Source: Prevotella sp. UBA1104
GTDB taxonomy: Bacteria; Bacteroidota; Bacteroidia; Bacteroidales; Bacteroidaceae
Direction of reading: 5' to 3'
NCBI GenBank assembly: GCA_002314055.1
Contig: DCBP01000040.1
Location: 36,414-56,790 of the forward strand
Length of the DNA stretch: 20,377 bases
In this document: positions 1 to 7,883 of the stretch, piece after piece
How positions within the stretch are numbered: position 1 is the stretch's first letter
Layout: each line of letters begins with the position of its first letter
Translations under genes and position numbers: made by a program
The notes under the pieces: generated by a model
Databases searched by the model: none
Told to the model about the DNA's origin: nothing
What the model saw: the letters and a program-made list of their open reading frames with translations, nothing else

Positions 1-96
1 GGTCGAGCAGAAGGTCGAGCAGCCGGAATTGCAGAAGGTCGTGCAGCTGGAATTGCAGAAGGTCGAGCAGCCGGAATTGCAGAAGGTCGTACGGAA
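1..96 (+). repeat. 24-bp in-frame tandem repeat in the Rpn-like gene
   Basis: The DNA repeats a 24-bp unit (GGTCGAGCAGCCGGAATTGC plus AGAA) about 3.5 times with one- or two-base changes. The unit is a multiple of three, so gain or loss of copies would change the length of the Ala/Gly/Glu-rich linker without shifting frame. Confidence 0.8.
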
Positions 97-225
97 GGGA
101 TTGCTATGGGAATAGACAAGCGTAATATAGAGATAGCAAGAGGAATGCTTGCTGCAAAACTTCCATTGTCGCAAATCTCGCAGATAACAGGACTTTCAGA
201 GGATAAAATCAAAGAATTGCTTTGA
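1..225 (+). CDS. Rpn-family PD-(D/E)XK nuclease/transposase, C-terminal end (partial)
   Basis: Frame 1 is open from the window edge to TGA at 223-225, giving the last 74 residues of a protein whose start lies outside. The first part is a repeat of about eight residues (GRAAGIAE type) encoded by near-identical 24-bp units. The tail, ending LPLSQISQITGLSEDKIKEL, is a small helix-turn-helix-like segment. This combination of Ala/Glu/Gly-rich repeats followed by a 'GLS.E.I..L' tail is familiar from the C-terminus of Rpn (recombination-promoting nuclease, PD-(D/E)XK transposase-like) proteins, which are common in Bacteroidales and act as DNA endonucleases. The catalytic domain is not in the window, so whether the gene is intact cannot be judged. 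No convincing terminator follows it; a weak TATAGG/CCTATA hairpin lies at 313-335. Confidence 0.72.
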   Translation, partial: GRAEGRAAGIAEGRAAGIAEGRAAGIAEGRTEGIAMGIDKRNIEIARGMLAAKLPLSQISQITGLSEDKIKELL

Positions 226-352
226 TTTGAGAAGTTCAAAAGTCAGAAACTGTGTTTCTTGTTATAGATAGAATTTAGTGTTCCTTCAGAGAAAATGATT
301 TTTGTATTTTATTATAGGAATCCATATTGCCTATAAATTATATAGGAAAATA

Positions 353-388
353 AAGAGCCACGGCATTATAAACGATGTCGTGGCTCTT
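353..388 (-). terminator. Rho-independent terminator of the GH2 gene
   Basis: AAGAGCCACG (353-362) pairs with CGTGGCTCTT (379-388), and the stem continues inward by about five more pairs including G-T. Read on the minus strand, the hairpin begins a few bases after the GH2 stop codon and is followed by TATTTTCC. This closes the GH78-GH2 unit. Confidence 0.85.
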
Positions 389-394
389 GTCTTT

Positions 395-3028
395 TTATTG
401 TATTCCGAAATCCATTTGCTGTCTGTTAACTTCCTCAAGTGTGCGCTGCCGTTCCTCGTCGGTCATCTGCTTCGTATCAGTTGATGAAGATGTTGCCGTT
501 CTATAATATTTTGCAGTAGGTTTATCAGTATAACATTTCGGCAACAGTGCCGGAGCACTCTCAATCGTGAGCGTAGCCTCTGCCGGAGCATAAACACCGT
601 CGAAAGCACTATGGGCATGGATAGTTATCTTACCCGGTTTGTCGGTTGCCTGAATGAGCACAGGTGCGCTTCCCCATTCCACAGCGCGCGGATTGGCAAG
701 GATAGACTCGTCGCCGATAATCCTGCCTTCGCCTTCTACCGAAAATTCGATATTGTCTTTTGCAAGACGTTTCACGTTGCCGTTGTCGTCGGTAATCTCA
801 GCCACCACAACGATGAAGTCGCTACCGTCGGCAGTAAGCTCCTTTCCCATTTTGTCGGCATAAAGACGAATCTTTGTGGAACGGCGCGACGGCATCTTCT
901 TTTCCGAGCAAACCACTTTGCCATTTTTAATTCCTTCGGCAAGCAGACTAACGCGCTGCCAGTTTCGCTGCTTGTAGCTGTATTCGCGAGCCTTCCAGAA
1001 ATTCCAAAAGTCCTTGAATACCACCGGAGCACAAGGTTTGTCGTTTGCATCATGAACCACAGGAAGCGTCATAACTTTGTCGCCCTCAAACTGAGTGAGA
1101 CGCACGCTGTCGCAATTAGAGAACACCACCACGTCGTTGTCGGAGAACTGAGTCATCTCGTTAGCCACAAACACCATAGGTTCCGCCGTGCGGTCTTGTG
1201 AGCGGAACATCTCAAAGGCATATTTCTTCTGTCGGAAAGCATCATAGATACCTCCGTAATATGGGTCAGGATGATATCCGCGCTGATGGTCGAACGGGTG
1301 CCACTGGCAACCGCCAATAAACTGTCGCTGGTTGTGGAACATCTCGCCGTAAGTGTCGCAGAGCGATAGAGCCGCTGTAAGCATTGGCTTTTCGCCCCAA
1401 GAACGTGCCGCACGGTTCAAGCAGTTGTGAGCATACCAGTCGTCTACCATCTCACCAAATTCGCGGGTAAACACACACTTGTCTGTCGGTGTGCCCTCTT
1501 TGCCGATGTCGTCAGTCCAACCATAAACCACGTCATAATTTTCCTTTACTCCAGCCGAGTTCATGTCAGCCACGGCAACAGGTCGTCCGGGATAAGGAAA
1601 CTCCTCTCTTGTAATGTCAAGTGCCTTGAGTGCAAAGTCCTCCGGATACCGAGTCTCGTTGAGGATAGGTTCCCACATCAGCACACTCGTATGGTTACGG
1701 TCGCGACGAATAATCTGACGGGTATTCTCATGCACCAGTTCGCCAAACTTAGGATCCTTGTTCCAATACTGCCATCCCGGTGTAGCCACAATGATAAACA
1801 GTCCCAGTTCATCGCAGGCATCCATAAAAGCTGGGTCCTGCGGATAGTGGGCCGTGCGGATGATAGTCATTCCGGCATCCTTTAGTCGCTTGGCGTCGCG
1901 CCACTGCTGAGAGTTTGGCAGAGCATTGCCCACATAAGCAAAATCCTGATGGCGGTTGCCACCGATGAGCTGATGATATGGTTTGCCGTTGAGCCAGAAG
2001 CCATCCTTTCCGCAAAATTCAGCGTTGCGGATACCCATGCGTACAATACCCCCATCAAGAACCTTTCCGCCATTCGATACGCTGATTTCCACATTATAGA
2101 GATATGGCGACTCCGGGCTCCACAGGTGCGGATTCTTCAATGTAGAATGTAGAGTGTAGAGCGTAGAGTTGTTGGCAGAAACATTGTTCTTCTGTTTCAG
2201 CGTAGCAATAATCTTTCCCGTCTTATCCTTTATCCTTACCACTACAGTAGGCGAGACGGTGGAGTTAGACTTGTTGCCAACCTCAACATTGACAAAAACA
2301 TCAGCCTTCTTTTCCGAGATATTGTCGTAGTGGAGGAACACTCCTCCGCCGGCAACCTCATTATGTTCGTTGGCATCAGTAATGGCAACCGGCGACTTGC
2401 CGATGAGCCATACGTCGCGATACATTCCGCCATGATAGCAGAAGTCGAGGGCTGCCTGTTTCTTTCCTGGCGGATAGCTTTTGTCGTCGCTATTATCAGC
2501 CTTCACAGCTATGATACAGTTATCGCCAGCCTTCACTCCGAGCTTTGTCAGATTAACGATAATAGGCAGATATCCCCCGAGGTGGGAGAGAACCTTCTTT
2601 CCGTTTACGAAGATATCCTGTTTGCCCATGATGGCCTCGAAATAAACGGTAATGTCCTTCCCTTTCATGTCAGAAGGAACAGAAAAATGTTTCCGATACC
2701 ATGTTATGCCCTGGTAGTTTCTGCCGCCACTTGCCTCTGAGGGCTCCAGACGAGAGGTGTGCGGAGCGCATACCACTTCCCATTTAGAATCGTTGAAGTC
2801 TTGTGCTTCAGCCCCGTTGACATCGCCGAGATGAAAGCGCCAACCTTGATTAAAGTTATATACTATTCGTCCGCTGTTTCGCAGGGGGAAGAAACCGGCA
2901 ACGGAAGAGGTCCCTTCAGTGGAGGCCGTGGAGCCCCCCTCAATCCCTCCAAGGGGAGAGGAGGCTGCGACGGTATTTAGACTTGATGATAAAAGTGCGA
3001 ATGTTATCGCAAATAATATTTTTCTCAT
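395..3028 (-). CDS. Secreted glycoside hydrolase family 2 (beta-galactosidase/beta-glucuronidase-like)
   Basis: An 877-aa exo-glycosidase of the GH2 clan. A signal peptide (about 1-22, MRKILFAITFALLSSSLNTV) is followed by an unusual low-complexity stretch (23-54). Then come the GH2 sugar-binding jelly roll (about 55-210), the immunoglobulin-like domain (about 212-335) and the (beta/alpha)8 catalytic domain (about 338-615). GGNRHQD near 356-362 is the GH2 signature. The acid/base is probably Glu458 in ILNET and the nucleophile Glu523 in FTREFGE. The C-terminal part (about 715-825) resembles the extra beta domains of Bacteroidetes GH2 enzymes. Substrate cannot be read from sequence: beta-galactosidase, beta-glucuronidase and alpha-L-arabinopyranosidase all occur in GH2. 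It lies 108 bp downstream of the GH78 gene on the same strand, so co-transcription and a shared rhamnose-rich pectin substrate are inferred. Two in-frame repeat insertions are described separately. Confidence 0.9.
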   Translation of the reverse strand: MRKILFAITFALLSSSLNTVAASSPLGGIEGGSTASTEGTSSVAGFFPLRNSGRIVYNFNQGWRFHLGDVNGAEAQDFNDSKWEVVCAPHTSRLEPSEASGGRNYQGITWYRKHFSVPSDMKGKDITVYFEAIMGKQDIFVNGKKVLSHLGGYLPIIVNLTKLGVKAGDNCIIAVKADNSDDKSYPPGKKQAALDFCYHGGMYRDVWLIGKSPVAITDANEHNEVAGGGVFLHYDNISEKKADVFVNVEVGNKSNSTVSPTVVVRIKDKTGKIIATLKQKNNVSANNSTLYTLHSTLKNPHLWSPESPYLYNVEISVSNGGKVLDGGIVRMGIRNAEFCGKDGFWLNGKPYHQLIGGNRHQDFAYVGNALPNSQQWRDAKRLKDAGMTIIRTAHYPQDPAFMDACDELGLFIIVATPGWQYWNKDPKFGELVHENTRQIIRRDRNHTSVLMWEPILNETRYPEDFALKALDITREEFPYPGRPVAVADMNSAGVKENYDVVYGWTDDIGKEGTPTDKCVFTREFGEMVDDWYAHNCLNRAARSWGEKPMLTAALSLCDTYGEMFHNQRQFIGGCQWHPFDHQRGYHPDPYYGGIYDAFRQKKYAFEMFRSQDRTAEPMVFVANEMTQFSDNDVVVFSNCDSVRLTQFEGDKVMTLPVVHDANDKPCAPVVFKDFWNFWKAREYSYKQRNWQRVSLLAEGIKNGKVVCSEKKMPSRRSTKIRLYADKMGKELTADGSDFIVVVAEITDDNGNVKRLAKDNIEFSVEGEGRIIGDESILANPRAVEWGSAPVLIQATDKPGKITIHAHSAFDGVYAPAEATLTIESAPALLPKCYTDKPTAKYYRTATSSSTDTKQMTDEERQRTLEEVNRQQMDFGIQ
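2141..2168 (-). repeat. Heptanucleotide tandem repeat (4 copies) inside the GH2 gene
   Basis: On the plus strand: TGTAGAA, TGTAGAG, TGTAGAG, CGTAGAG. The coding strand reads CTCTACG/CTCTACA/CTCTACA/TTCTACA and encodes STLYTLHSTL at about residues 288-297. Gain or loss of one unit would shift the reading frame. Runs of this type occur widely in Bacteroidetes intergenic DNA (recalled, not searched). Confidence 0.8.
2930..2969 (-). repeat. Dispersed G/C-tract palindromic repeat embedded in the GH2 reading frame
   Basis: The plus strand carries AGCCCCCCTCAATCCCTCC then AAGGGGAGAGGAGGC, the 'CCCCTCC.../...GGAGGGG' type of element otherwise met between genes in Bacteroidetes. The same C-rich/G-rich style recurs at 15348-15557. 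In the GH2 protein it encodes the segment SPLGGIEGGS directly after the signal peptide and before the jelly roll, where no GH2 domain is expected. Confidence 0.6.
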
Positions 3029-3043
3029 TTTTTTTAATTTATT

Positions 3044-3115
3044 GATAGGACTAATAGGATAGATAGGACTAATAGGATAGATAAGACTAATAGAACAGAT
3101 AAGACTAATGCAATC
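3044..3115. repeat. 18-bp tandem repeat (4 copies) between GH78 and GH2
   Basis: Four head-to-tail 18-bp units: two identical GATAGGACTAATAGGATA (3044-3061 and 3062-3079), then two diverging copies (3080-3097 and 3098-3115). The array fills most of the 108-bp gap and ends 15 bp before the GH2 start codon, so it forms the 5' untranslated or spacer RNA of GH2. Confidence 0.85.
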
Positions 3116-3136
3116 TATATACTAATAATCCCTAAT

Positions 3137-6100
3137 CTAATCCATAACAATTTCCACGTGTTTAATTCTTTGTCTGCGCCAAGTGTATATGCAGTGGATA
3201 TGTCCGTCGGAAGTCTGGATAATCGACGGATAAGAATATTGGCTTACAGGAGAGTCCTCGAGTGTAATTCTGTGGTTCCAGTGCTCGCCGTCCATACAAG
3301 TCATTATCGATAGTGGAGTACGTAGTCCTTTGCCGTTCTTAATTCCGTGCGGAATCGGCCTGTCGTTGCAAATAAGTACCTGCAGTCCGTCGCGTAGCGT
3401 TACGGCATCCAGTCCGCTGTTGTTGTTCGGAGTTTCGATAAGTCGCAGTTTAGACCAAGTCTCCCCGTTGTCAGAACTGAATGTAATGCCAATATGTTCA
3501 CTTCTTGTACGAGCCACGGCAGCCAGTCGACCGTCCTTCAAGAATATGATGCTCGGTTGAATGGCAAGGTCCTTCAGCTTCTTCTTTCCGTCGACCTCGA
3601 TGCTGTCAGCCTCTACGAAATCCGTACGTTTCCATGTCTTTCCCATATCGTCGGAATATTCAAAATAGAGTCTCCATCCGTTATCCTCGATACTTGCCGG
3701 AGCGATGATTCTCCCTTTGCTCATTACAGGTTTATTCTTCACCGGTCCGAGGAAGCCTTTCTGTAGCGGTTCCCTTTTCGACCAAGTCTTACCGCCGTCC
3801 TTAGAGCGCACCATCCATCCAGTCCAGTCGCTCACTTTACTTCCTATTTTAAAGTAAATAACGAGGTCTCCCCTTGGAATCTGGTAAACCACAGGGTTCC
3901 AGCAAGCCTTGCGTATCGAGTCGTTCATCACTCCGTCAGCCACCATCTGCGGCTTTGTCCACACTTTGCTTCCTTTAGCCTTACGACTTACCCAGATACA
4001 AACGTCAGGGTTGCGCTCCTTCGTACCTCCGAAATAGGTAGCAATCAAGTCTCCGTTAGTCGCCTCGGCGATGGTTGCCGAATGACATTCCGGGAACGAA
4101 GCCTTAGTGTACAGGAACTCGTCGCAGACGATATCCTTGTCTCTCAAAGGCAGCTTTTCCGTAAAGGAGTACTTACCTGAGCCGATATTCGTCTTCGTAC
4201 CGTCAGGCATGAAAAGCGTAGCCGTCGTATTTGCCGGAATCTCAACATTCCATTTCACGTAGCCGTTTTCCTTTCTCCATTTGCTCACGATTTTTCCGTA
4301 AATGCTCATATACGAAGAGTTGATGTCGTCAATCTCGTCGGTATTGAAGTCTGGCTTCAATATGATATGCTTGTATCCCGGTTTCTCCGGGTCGCTGTTG
4401 ATACCACCGAGATCTTGATAAATCCACGACACGAGGTCGCCGAGCAGCATCACGTGGTTTCCGCTGTTCATCTTCGGACTTGCCGTGTTTCCGTTCCATA
4501 GCTCCCAAGTCGTAGTAGCCCCGTTTTCAGCCATATATCCCCAACTCGGATAAGCCTTGTTCGTAGCGAGCAACCATGCCACGTCGCCTCTTCCCATATC
4601 CGTAAGACCATGCATAAGCCACTGCACTCCGATAACGCCGCACGATATTCTCCCCTTGTTCAGGGTTATGATATTCTTCAGAATATTCTTCTCTACCTCT
4701 TCCTTCACATACGGGTTGTCGATCATTCCGAAGGCAAACGGCAATAGGTTAGCCGTACAGGTGTTGTTACCGTAGAACGTGGAGTCCGGGTAAAGCAGTC
4801 CGCCGTCAGCCTCGTGCGTATTTCTATTGACGGTAAGGAATTTCTTGTTGAAAGCCTCCTTCACCTCCTCAGCTTTCTTCGAGAATGCGTCAGCGTCTGT
4901 TGTCTTTCCGAGAATATTGGCAAAGCGTGCCATTTTCTTGTTCAGCAGATAGTAATAAGCCGTAGCAATCAGCGTCCCGTCGGTTGTGCGTTTCGGGTCG
5001 CGGCTATGAATCATCTTAATGTCTTCAGGCGGCACACACCAGTCGCCGTATTTGTCGCGTGGCATCAGTCCGTCCTTTTCATACTGGTAGCTCATGTGGT
5101 CAATCCATCTCTTTGCCGCCGGGTAGTAACGGCTGATAGCTGAGCGGTCGCCAAACTGGTCGTATTGCATTTCCATAGAAAACGGCAAGGCAGCCGGCCA
5201 TGTGATATTGTCAGAATAGTAGTTCCAGTAAGCCGGAGCAACATCAGGTATGCATCCGTCCTCGCGCTGGGCCTCGGTTATGTCGCGGTCCCATTTGTTG
5301 TAGAGCAGGTTGTTGTCGAAGATAAACGACTCTCCCAGACAACCCCTTGTCCTGTCGCCGAGCCACGGCTGTCTTTCGTCGCGCTGCGGACAGTCTACTG
5401 GCATCCCTTTATAATTTGCAAGGATACCCCATTTTGCATTATGGTAAACCTTGTTCAGAATAGAGTCAGAGCAAGAGAACGTTCCGATTTCCTCCATCTC
5501 GTCGCTTACCACCTCACCTATGAAGTCTTCCTTCTTGGGGTCCTTCAGTCCTGTAATCTCAGCATATCTGAAACCGTGGTAAACAAAAGTAGGGTTCCAC
5601 CATTTCCCCTTCTCCATACCGTCAGCCACGTAGCAGTCGGTAGACAGAGCATTACGTAGGTTATCGCGGTAAAGCTTTCCGTCCTTCGTCAGGGTTTCTG
5701 CAAATCTGATCTTTATAGAATCTCCGTTCGTCGCATTACTGATTTTCATTTTCAGCCATCCGGCGATATTCTGTCCGAGGTCGATAATAGCCGTGTCGCC
5801 ATGCATAGTGATGCTTTGTGCCTTCATCTGTTTCAGTACTTTCATGCCAGGCATCATAGTGCCGCGCAGCGTTCCTGTAGGTATAGCTACGCGTTCGGCT
5901 TTCTCCCAAGCCTTGTCATCGAATCCGGTAGTAGTCCAGTCTTTAAACTCCTTTCGTGCATCATATATTTCGCCGTCATATTCATTGTTGGAGCGAATAG
6001 CCCCGTCGGCATTAAGTTTCCATTTAGCGTCGGTAGATACCGTTTTCTTTGTTCCGTCGGCAAATTCAATTATAATGTTTGCGCGTAGTTTCGGATAGCC

Positions 6101-6874
6101 GAAATTAGTAATCTTATACGGTTTCTTCTTCTGCTGCATAGTGTAGTAGCGTCCGTTTCCGAGAGCCACACCGATGGCATTGTCTTTTTGCAGCATGCCG
6201 GTCACGTCGAAGACATTATACAAAACCGTCTTACGGTAGTCCGTAGGCGCCGGCGCAAGAACTTGGTTGCCCACTTTCTTTCCGTTGATATAAGCTTCAT
6301 ACATGCCCAGTCCGCTGATATACAGAGTAGCTTTCTTCACCGGTTTGTCGAGCGAAAACTCTTTTCTGAGATACCTTGTCGAGAGCTGGCTGTGAATTTC
6401 CTCCTTGTCCCAAGGCTTAGCGGCGTCAAATCCAATCCACTGTCCGCTCCAGTCAGACTCCGTGAGCAGTCCCACGTTCCACATCGCCACATCGCTCCAT
6501 GCCGATGCCCCCTTCGATGTTTCCACCTTCACTCGCCAGTAGCAAGTAGTGTTGCTGCGCAGTTGTTTGCCGGCATATTCAACCCATTGCGAGTTGTCGC
6601 TATTAACCTTTACATTCCACAGGTCTCCGTCGCATTTTATAGCCTTCTCCTTAGTAGAAGAAACGATGATGTGGTATGTCTTCTGCACGACATCATTCTT
6701 GTCGCTTTCGATTCTCCATCCCAGCCGTGGGGTAGGGGTGTCGATACTCATCGGAGCAACCATTCTCTCCGTTCTGAGGTCGACAATCCTAATACCATTT
6801 GCGGTAGGATTAGTGGCGGCATAGCTGTTCACCAACAGTGCTGCCGTCATTGTAGATAAAAATATTCTTTTCAT
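3137..6874 (-). CDS. Secreted alpha-L-rhamnosidase (GH78) fused to a C-terminal sialidase-like beta-propeller
   Basis: A 1245-aa protein with signal peptide (about 1-20, MKRIFLSTMTAALLVNSYAA). Residues about 24-920 match the layout of GH78 alpha-L-rhamnosidases: N-terminal fibronectin-like domain (25-135), carbohydrate-binding beta domains (about 145-450), the (alpha/alpha)6 catalytic barrel (about 465-820) and a small C-terminal beta domain (to about 910). The GH78 motif CPQRDERQPWLGDR is at 495-508, and NGATTTWELW (784-793) holds the second conserved acid. Residues about 920-1245 form a different domain with sialidase/BNR_2 features: FPECHSATIAE, FGGTKERNPDVCIWVSR, and Asp-box-like repeats (SKDGGKTW, SDDMGKTW, SSDNGETW). 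A typical GH78 enzyme would end near residue 920, so this is a true two-enzyme fusion with no frameshift. The propeller may cleave or bind an acidic sugar linked to rhamnose; sialic acid itself is not implied. It is the first gene of the minus-strand unit. Confidence 0.9.
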   Translation of the reverse strand: MKRIFLSTMTAALLVNSYAATNPTANGIRIVDLRTERMVAPMSIDTPTPRLGWRIESDKNDVVQKTYHIIVSSTKEKAIKCDGDLWNVKVNSDNSQWVEYAGKQLRSNTTCYWRVKVETSKGASAWSDVAMWNVGLLTESDWSGQWIGFDAAKPWDKEEIHSQLSTRYLRKEFSLDKPVKKATLYISGLGMYEAYINGKKVGNQVLAPAPTDYRKTVLYNVFDVTGMLQKDNAIGVALGNGRYYTMQQKKKPYKITNFGYPKLRANIIIEFADGTKKTVSTDAKWKLNADGAIRSNNEYDGEIYDARKEFKDWTTTGFDDKAWEKAERVAIPTGTLRGTMMPGMKVLKQMKAQSITMHGDTAIIDLGQNIAGWLKMKISNATNGDSIKIRFAETLTKDGKLYRDNLRNALSTDCYVADGMEKGKWWNPTFVYHGFRYAEITGLKDPKKEDFIGEVVSDEMEEIGTFSCSDSILNKVYHNAKWGILANYKGMPVDCPQRDERQPWLGDRTRGCLGESFIFDNNLLYNKWDRDITEAQREDGCIPDVAPAYWNYYSDNITWPAALPFSMEMQYDQFGDRSAISRYYPAAKRWIDHMSYQYEKDGLMPRDKYGDWCVPPEDIKMIHSRDPKRTTDGTLIATAYYYLLNKKMARFANILGKTTDADAFSKKAEEVKEAFNKKFLTVNRNTHEADGGLLYPDSTFYGNNTCTANLLPFAFGMIDNPYVKEEVEKNILKNIITLNKGRISCGVIGVQWLMHGLTDMGRGDVAWLLATNKAYPSWGYMAENGATTTWELWNGNTASPKMNSGNHVMLLGDLVSWIYQDLGGINSDPEKPGYKHIILKPDFNTDEIDDINSSYMSIYGKIVSKWRKENGYVKWNVEIPANTTATLFMPDGTKTNIGSGKYSFTEKLPLRDKDIVCDEFLYTKASFPECHSATIAEATNGDLIATYFGGTKERNPDVCIWVSRKAKGSKVWTKPQMVADGVMNDSIRKACWNPVVYQIPRGDLVIYFKIGSKVSDWTGWMVRSKDGGKTWSKREPLQKGFLGPVKNKPVMSKGRIIAPASIEDNGWRLYFEYSDDMGKTWKRTDFVEADSIEVDGKKKLKDLAIQPSIIFLKDGRLAAVARTRSEHIGITFSSDNGETWSKLRLIETPNNNSGLDAVTLRDGLQVLICNDRPIPHGIKNGKGLRTPLSIMTCMDGEHWNHRITLEDSPVSQYSYPSIIQTSDGHIHCIYTWRRQRIKHVEIVMD

Positions 6875-6914
6875 AATTCCGGAATTACATTATAATGTGT
6901 CTATAGATATAGAC
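6875..6914. promoter_or_regulatory. Three adjacent palindromes directly upstream of the GH78 start
   Basis: AATTCCGGAATT (6875-6886) abuts the start codon. CATTATAATG (6888-6897) and GTCTATA-GA-TATAGAC (6899-6914) follow at one-base gaps. No TAnnTTTG box was found on the minus strand between here and 7030, so the GH78 promoter is not located. Confidence 0.7.
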
Positions 6915-7072
6915 GTTTCAGTCTTTTTATTGTACCCTTTGTTTCCTACCTTATTATATAGAGGCATTTCTGATTCTATTCTTCCTCTCTGCCTTCTTTG
7001 GATTAGGATGTAACAACCGAATTTAGGACTTAGGTTGTACGTATAAAATTTTTTTCAGAAAAAAGTATCAAA

Positions 7073-7470
7073 GTATCATTGTCCTGGAAATGCGGTGTTT
7101 TAACAAATTGACAATCAGTGAAATACAGAAACTTTGAATTCTTGTCTGCCTTGATAAGTATCATCGAAGTATCATTAAAAGTATCATGAATGCATTTTTC
7201 ACCGATGCCCACAGCTTGGGCATTGATGCCCCAGGGCGTGGGCAATGGTTGCCCACTCTGCGGGCATAAAAATGGGCAATGTATTTGACTTTTATTTATA
7301 TGGATTATATGGTGCATAAATGATGGTTTGATGACAAATTCTTCAATGATACTTAGATGATACATTTTATGATACATCTTGTAAAACAAAAAGAAAAGTA
7401 TCATTCTTGTATTTTACAGACAGACAGTAAGTTATATTTAATTTAAAGCGAAAAAATGATACAATGATAC
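7073..7470. repeat. Mirrored array of GTATCAT heptamers around three TGCCC/GGGCA hairpins
   Basis: GTATCAT occurs at 7073, 7158, 7169, 7181 and 7398. Its complement ATGATAC occurs at 7346, 7357, 7369, 7456 and 7464. The two triplets share the spacing 11 then 12 bp and face each other across the centre. The centre holds hairpins 7206-7222 (TGCCCA/TGGGCA), 7227-7244 and 7250-7266 (TGCCC/GGGCA), plus a further TGGGCA at 7273. A minus-strand open frame (7030-7404) crosses this but is built from the repeats and is not called as a gene. Role unknown: protein-binding array, remnant of a mobile element, or dispersed intergenic repeat. Confidence 0.65.
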
Positions 7471-7840
7471 TTTTCCAGAAAAAAACTTTTTCTTGTATAT
7501 AAGAGCGACATTCATGTCTTCCGCTTTAGGCTTTCGTAAGAATCCCATTGAAACTGGACTTTCTTATGGCTTACCGGAACTGTTGAAGAAGTATCAAAAA
7601 ATTAAAGCAAAGATGCACCTTTAGTGCAAGATAGAAACACTGCCGGTGTTTGGTAGAAACGCTACTGCCGTTTGATAGAAACGCTACTGCCGGTATGATT
7701 TATGGTATAGCCATTCTTAATGGCGGTATGACATATTGTAAATCAACTTTTCTTTAATTATATAAGGTATATGGAAACGATTTGTACCATATTTGTGGTA
7801 TTTATTGATGAAATTGCAATAAAAATAGAAGAAAAACTTT
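7405..7840. other. Gene-free interval upstream of the 8011 gene
   Basis: No credible coding region is seen. It contains the last two heptamer copies (7456-7470), an AT-rich stretch, the 22-bp repeat, and a TACCA/TGGTA inverted repeat near 7786-7801. I see no RNA gene or recognisable remnant here. Confidence 0.5.
7630..7695. repeat. 22-bp tandem repeat, three copies
   Basis: Units at 7630-7651, 7652-7673 and 7674-7695 share the core RTAGAAACRCTRCTGCCG, each differing from the next by a few bases. The repeat lies about 180 bp upstream of the 8011 promoter. It could bind a regulator or be a neutral minisatellite. Confidence 0.75.
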
Positions 7841-7847
7841 CAAAAGC

Positions 7848-7878
7848 TTGCGTTTAATTAAAATTAGCTTTATTTTTG
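7848..7878 (+). promoter_or_regulatory. Bacteroidetes sigma-A-type promoter for the 8011 gene
   Basis: TTG at 7848-7850, a 20-bp spacer, then TATTTTTG at 7871-7878, matching TAnnTTTG. Transcription would start near 7884, giving a leader of about 127 nt. Confidence 0.7.
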
Positions 7879-7883
7879 CAATC

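Noticed and set aside
6188..6859. A 223-codon plus-strand frame inside the GH78 gene
   Set aside because: It is antisense to a well-supported coding region with clear GH78 motifs; no independent protein features.
395..6874. A complete polysaccharide utilisation locus
   Set aside because: No SusC/SusD pair, hybrid two-component system or ECF sigma factor lies in the window, so only part of a possible locus is seen.
7030..7404. A 124-codon open frame on the minus strand
   Set aside because: It is made largely of the heptamer repeats and the TGCCC hairpins, shows no domain, and has no promoter; more likely repeat DNA that happens to be open.
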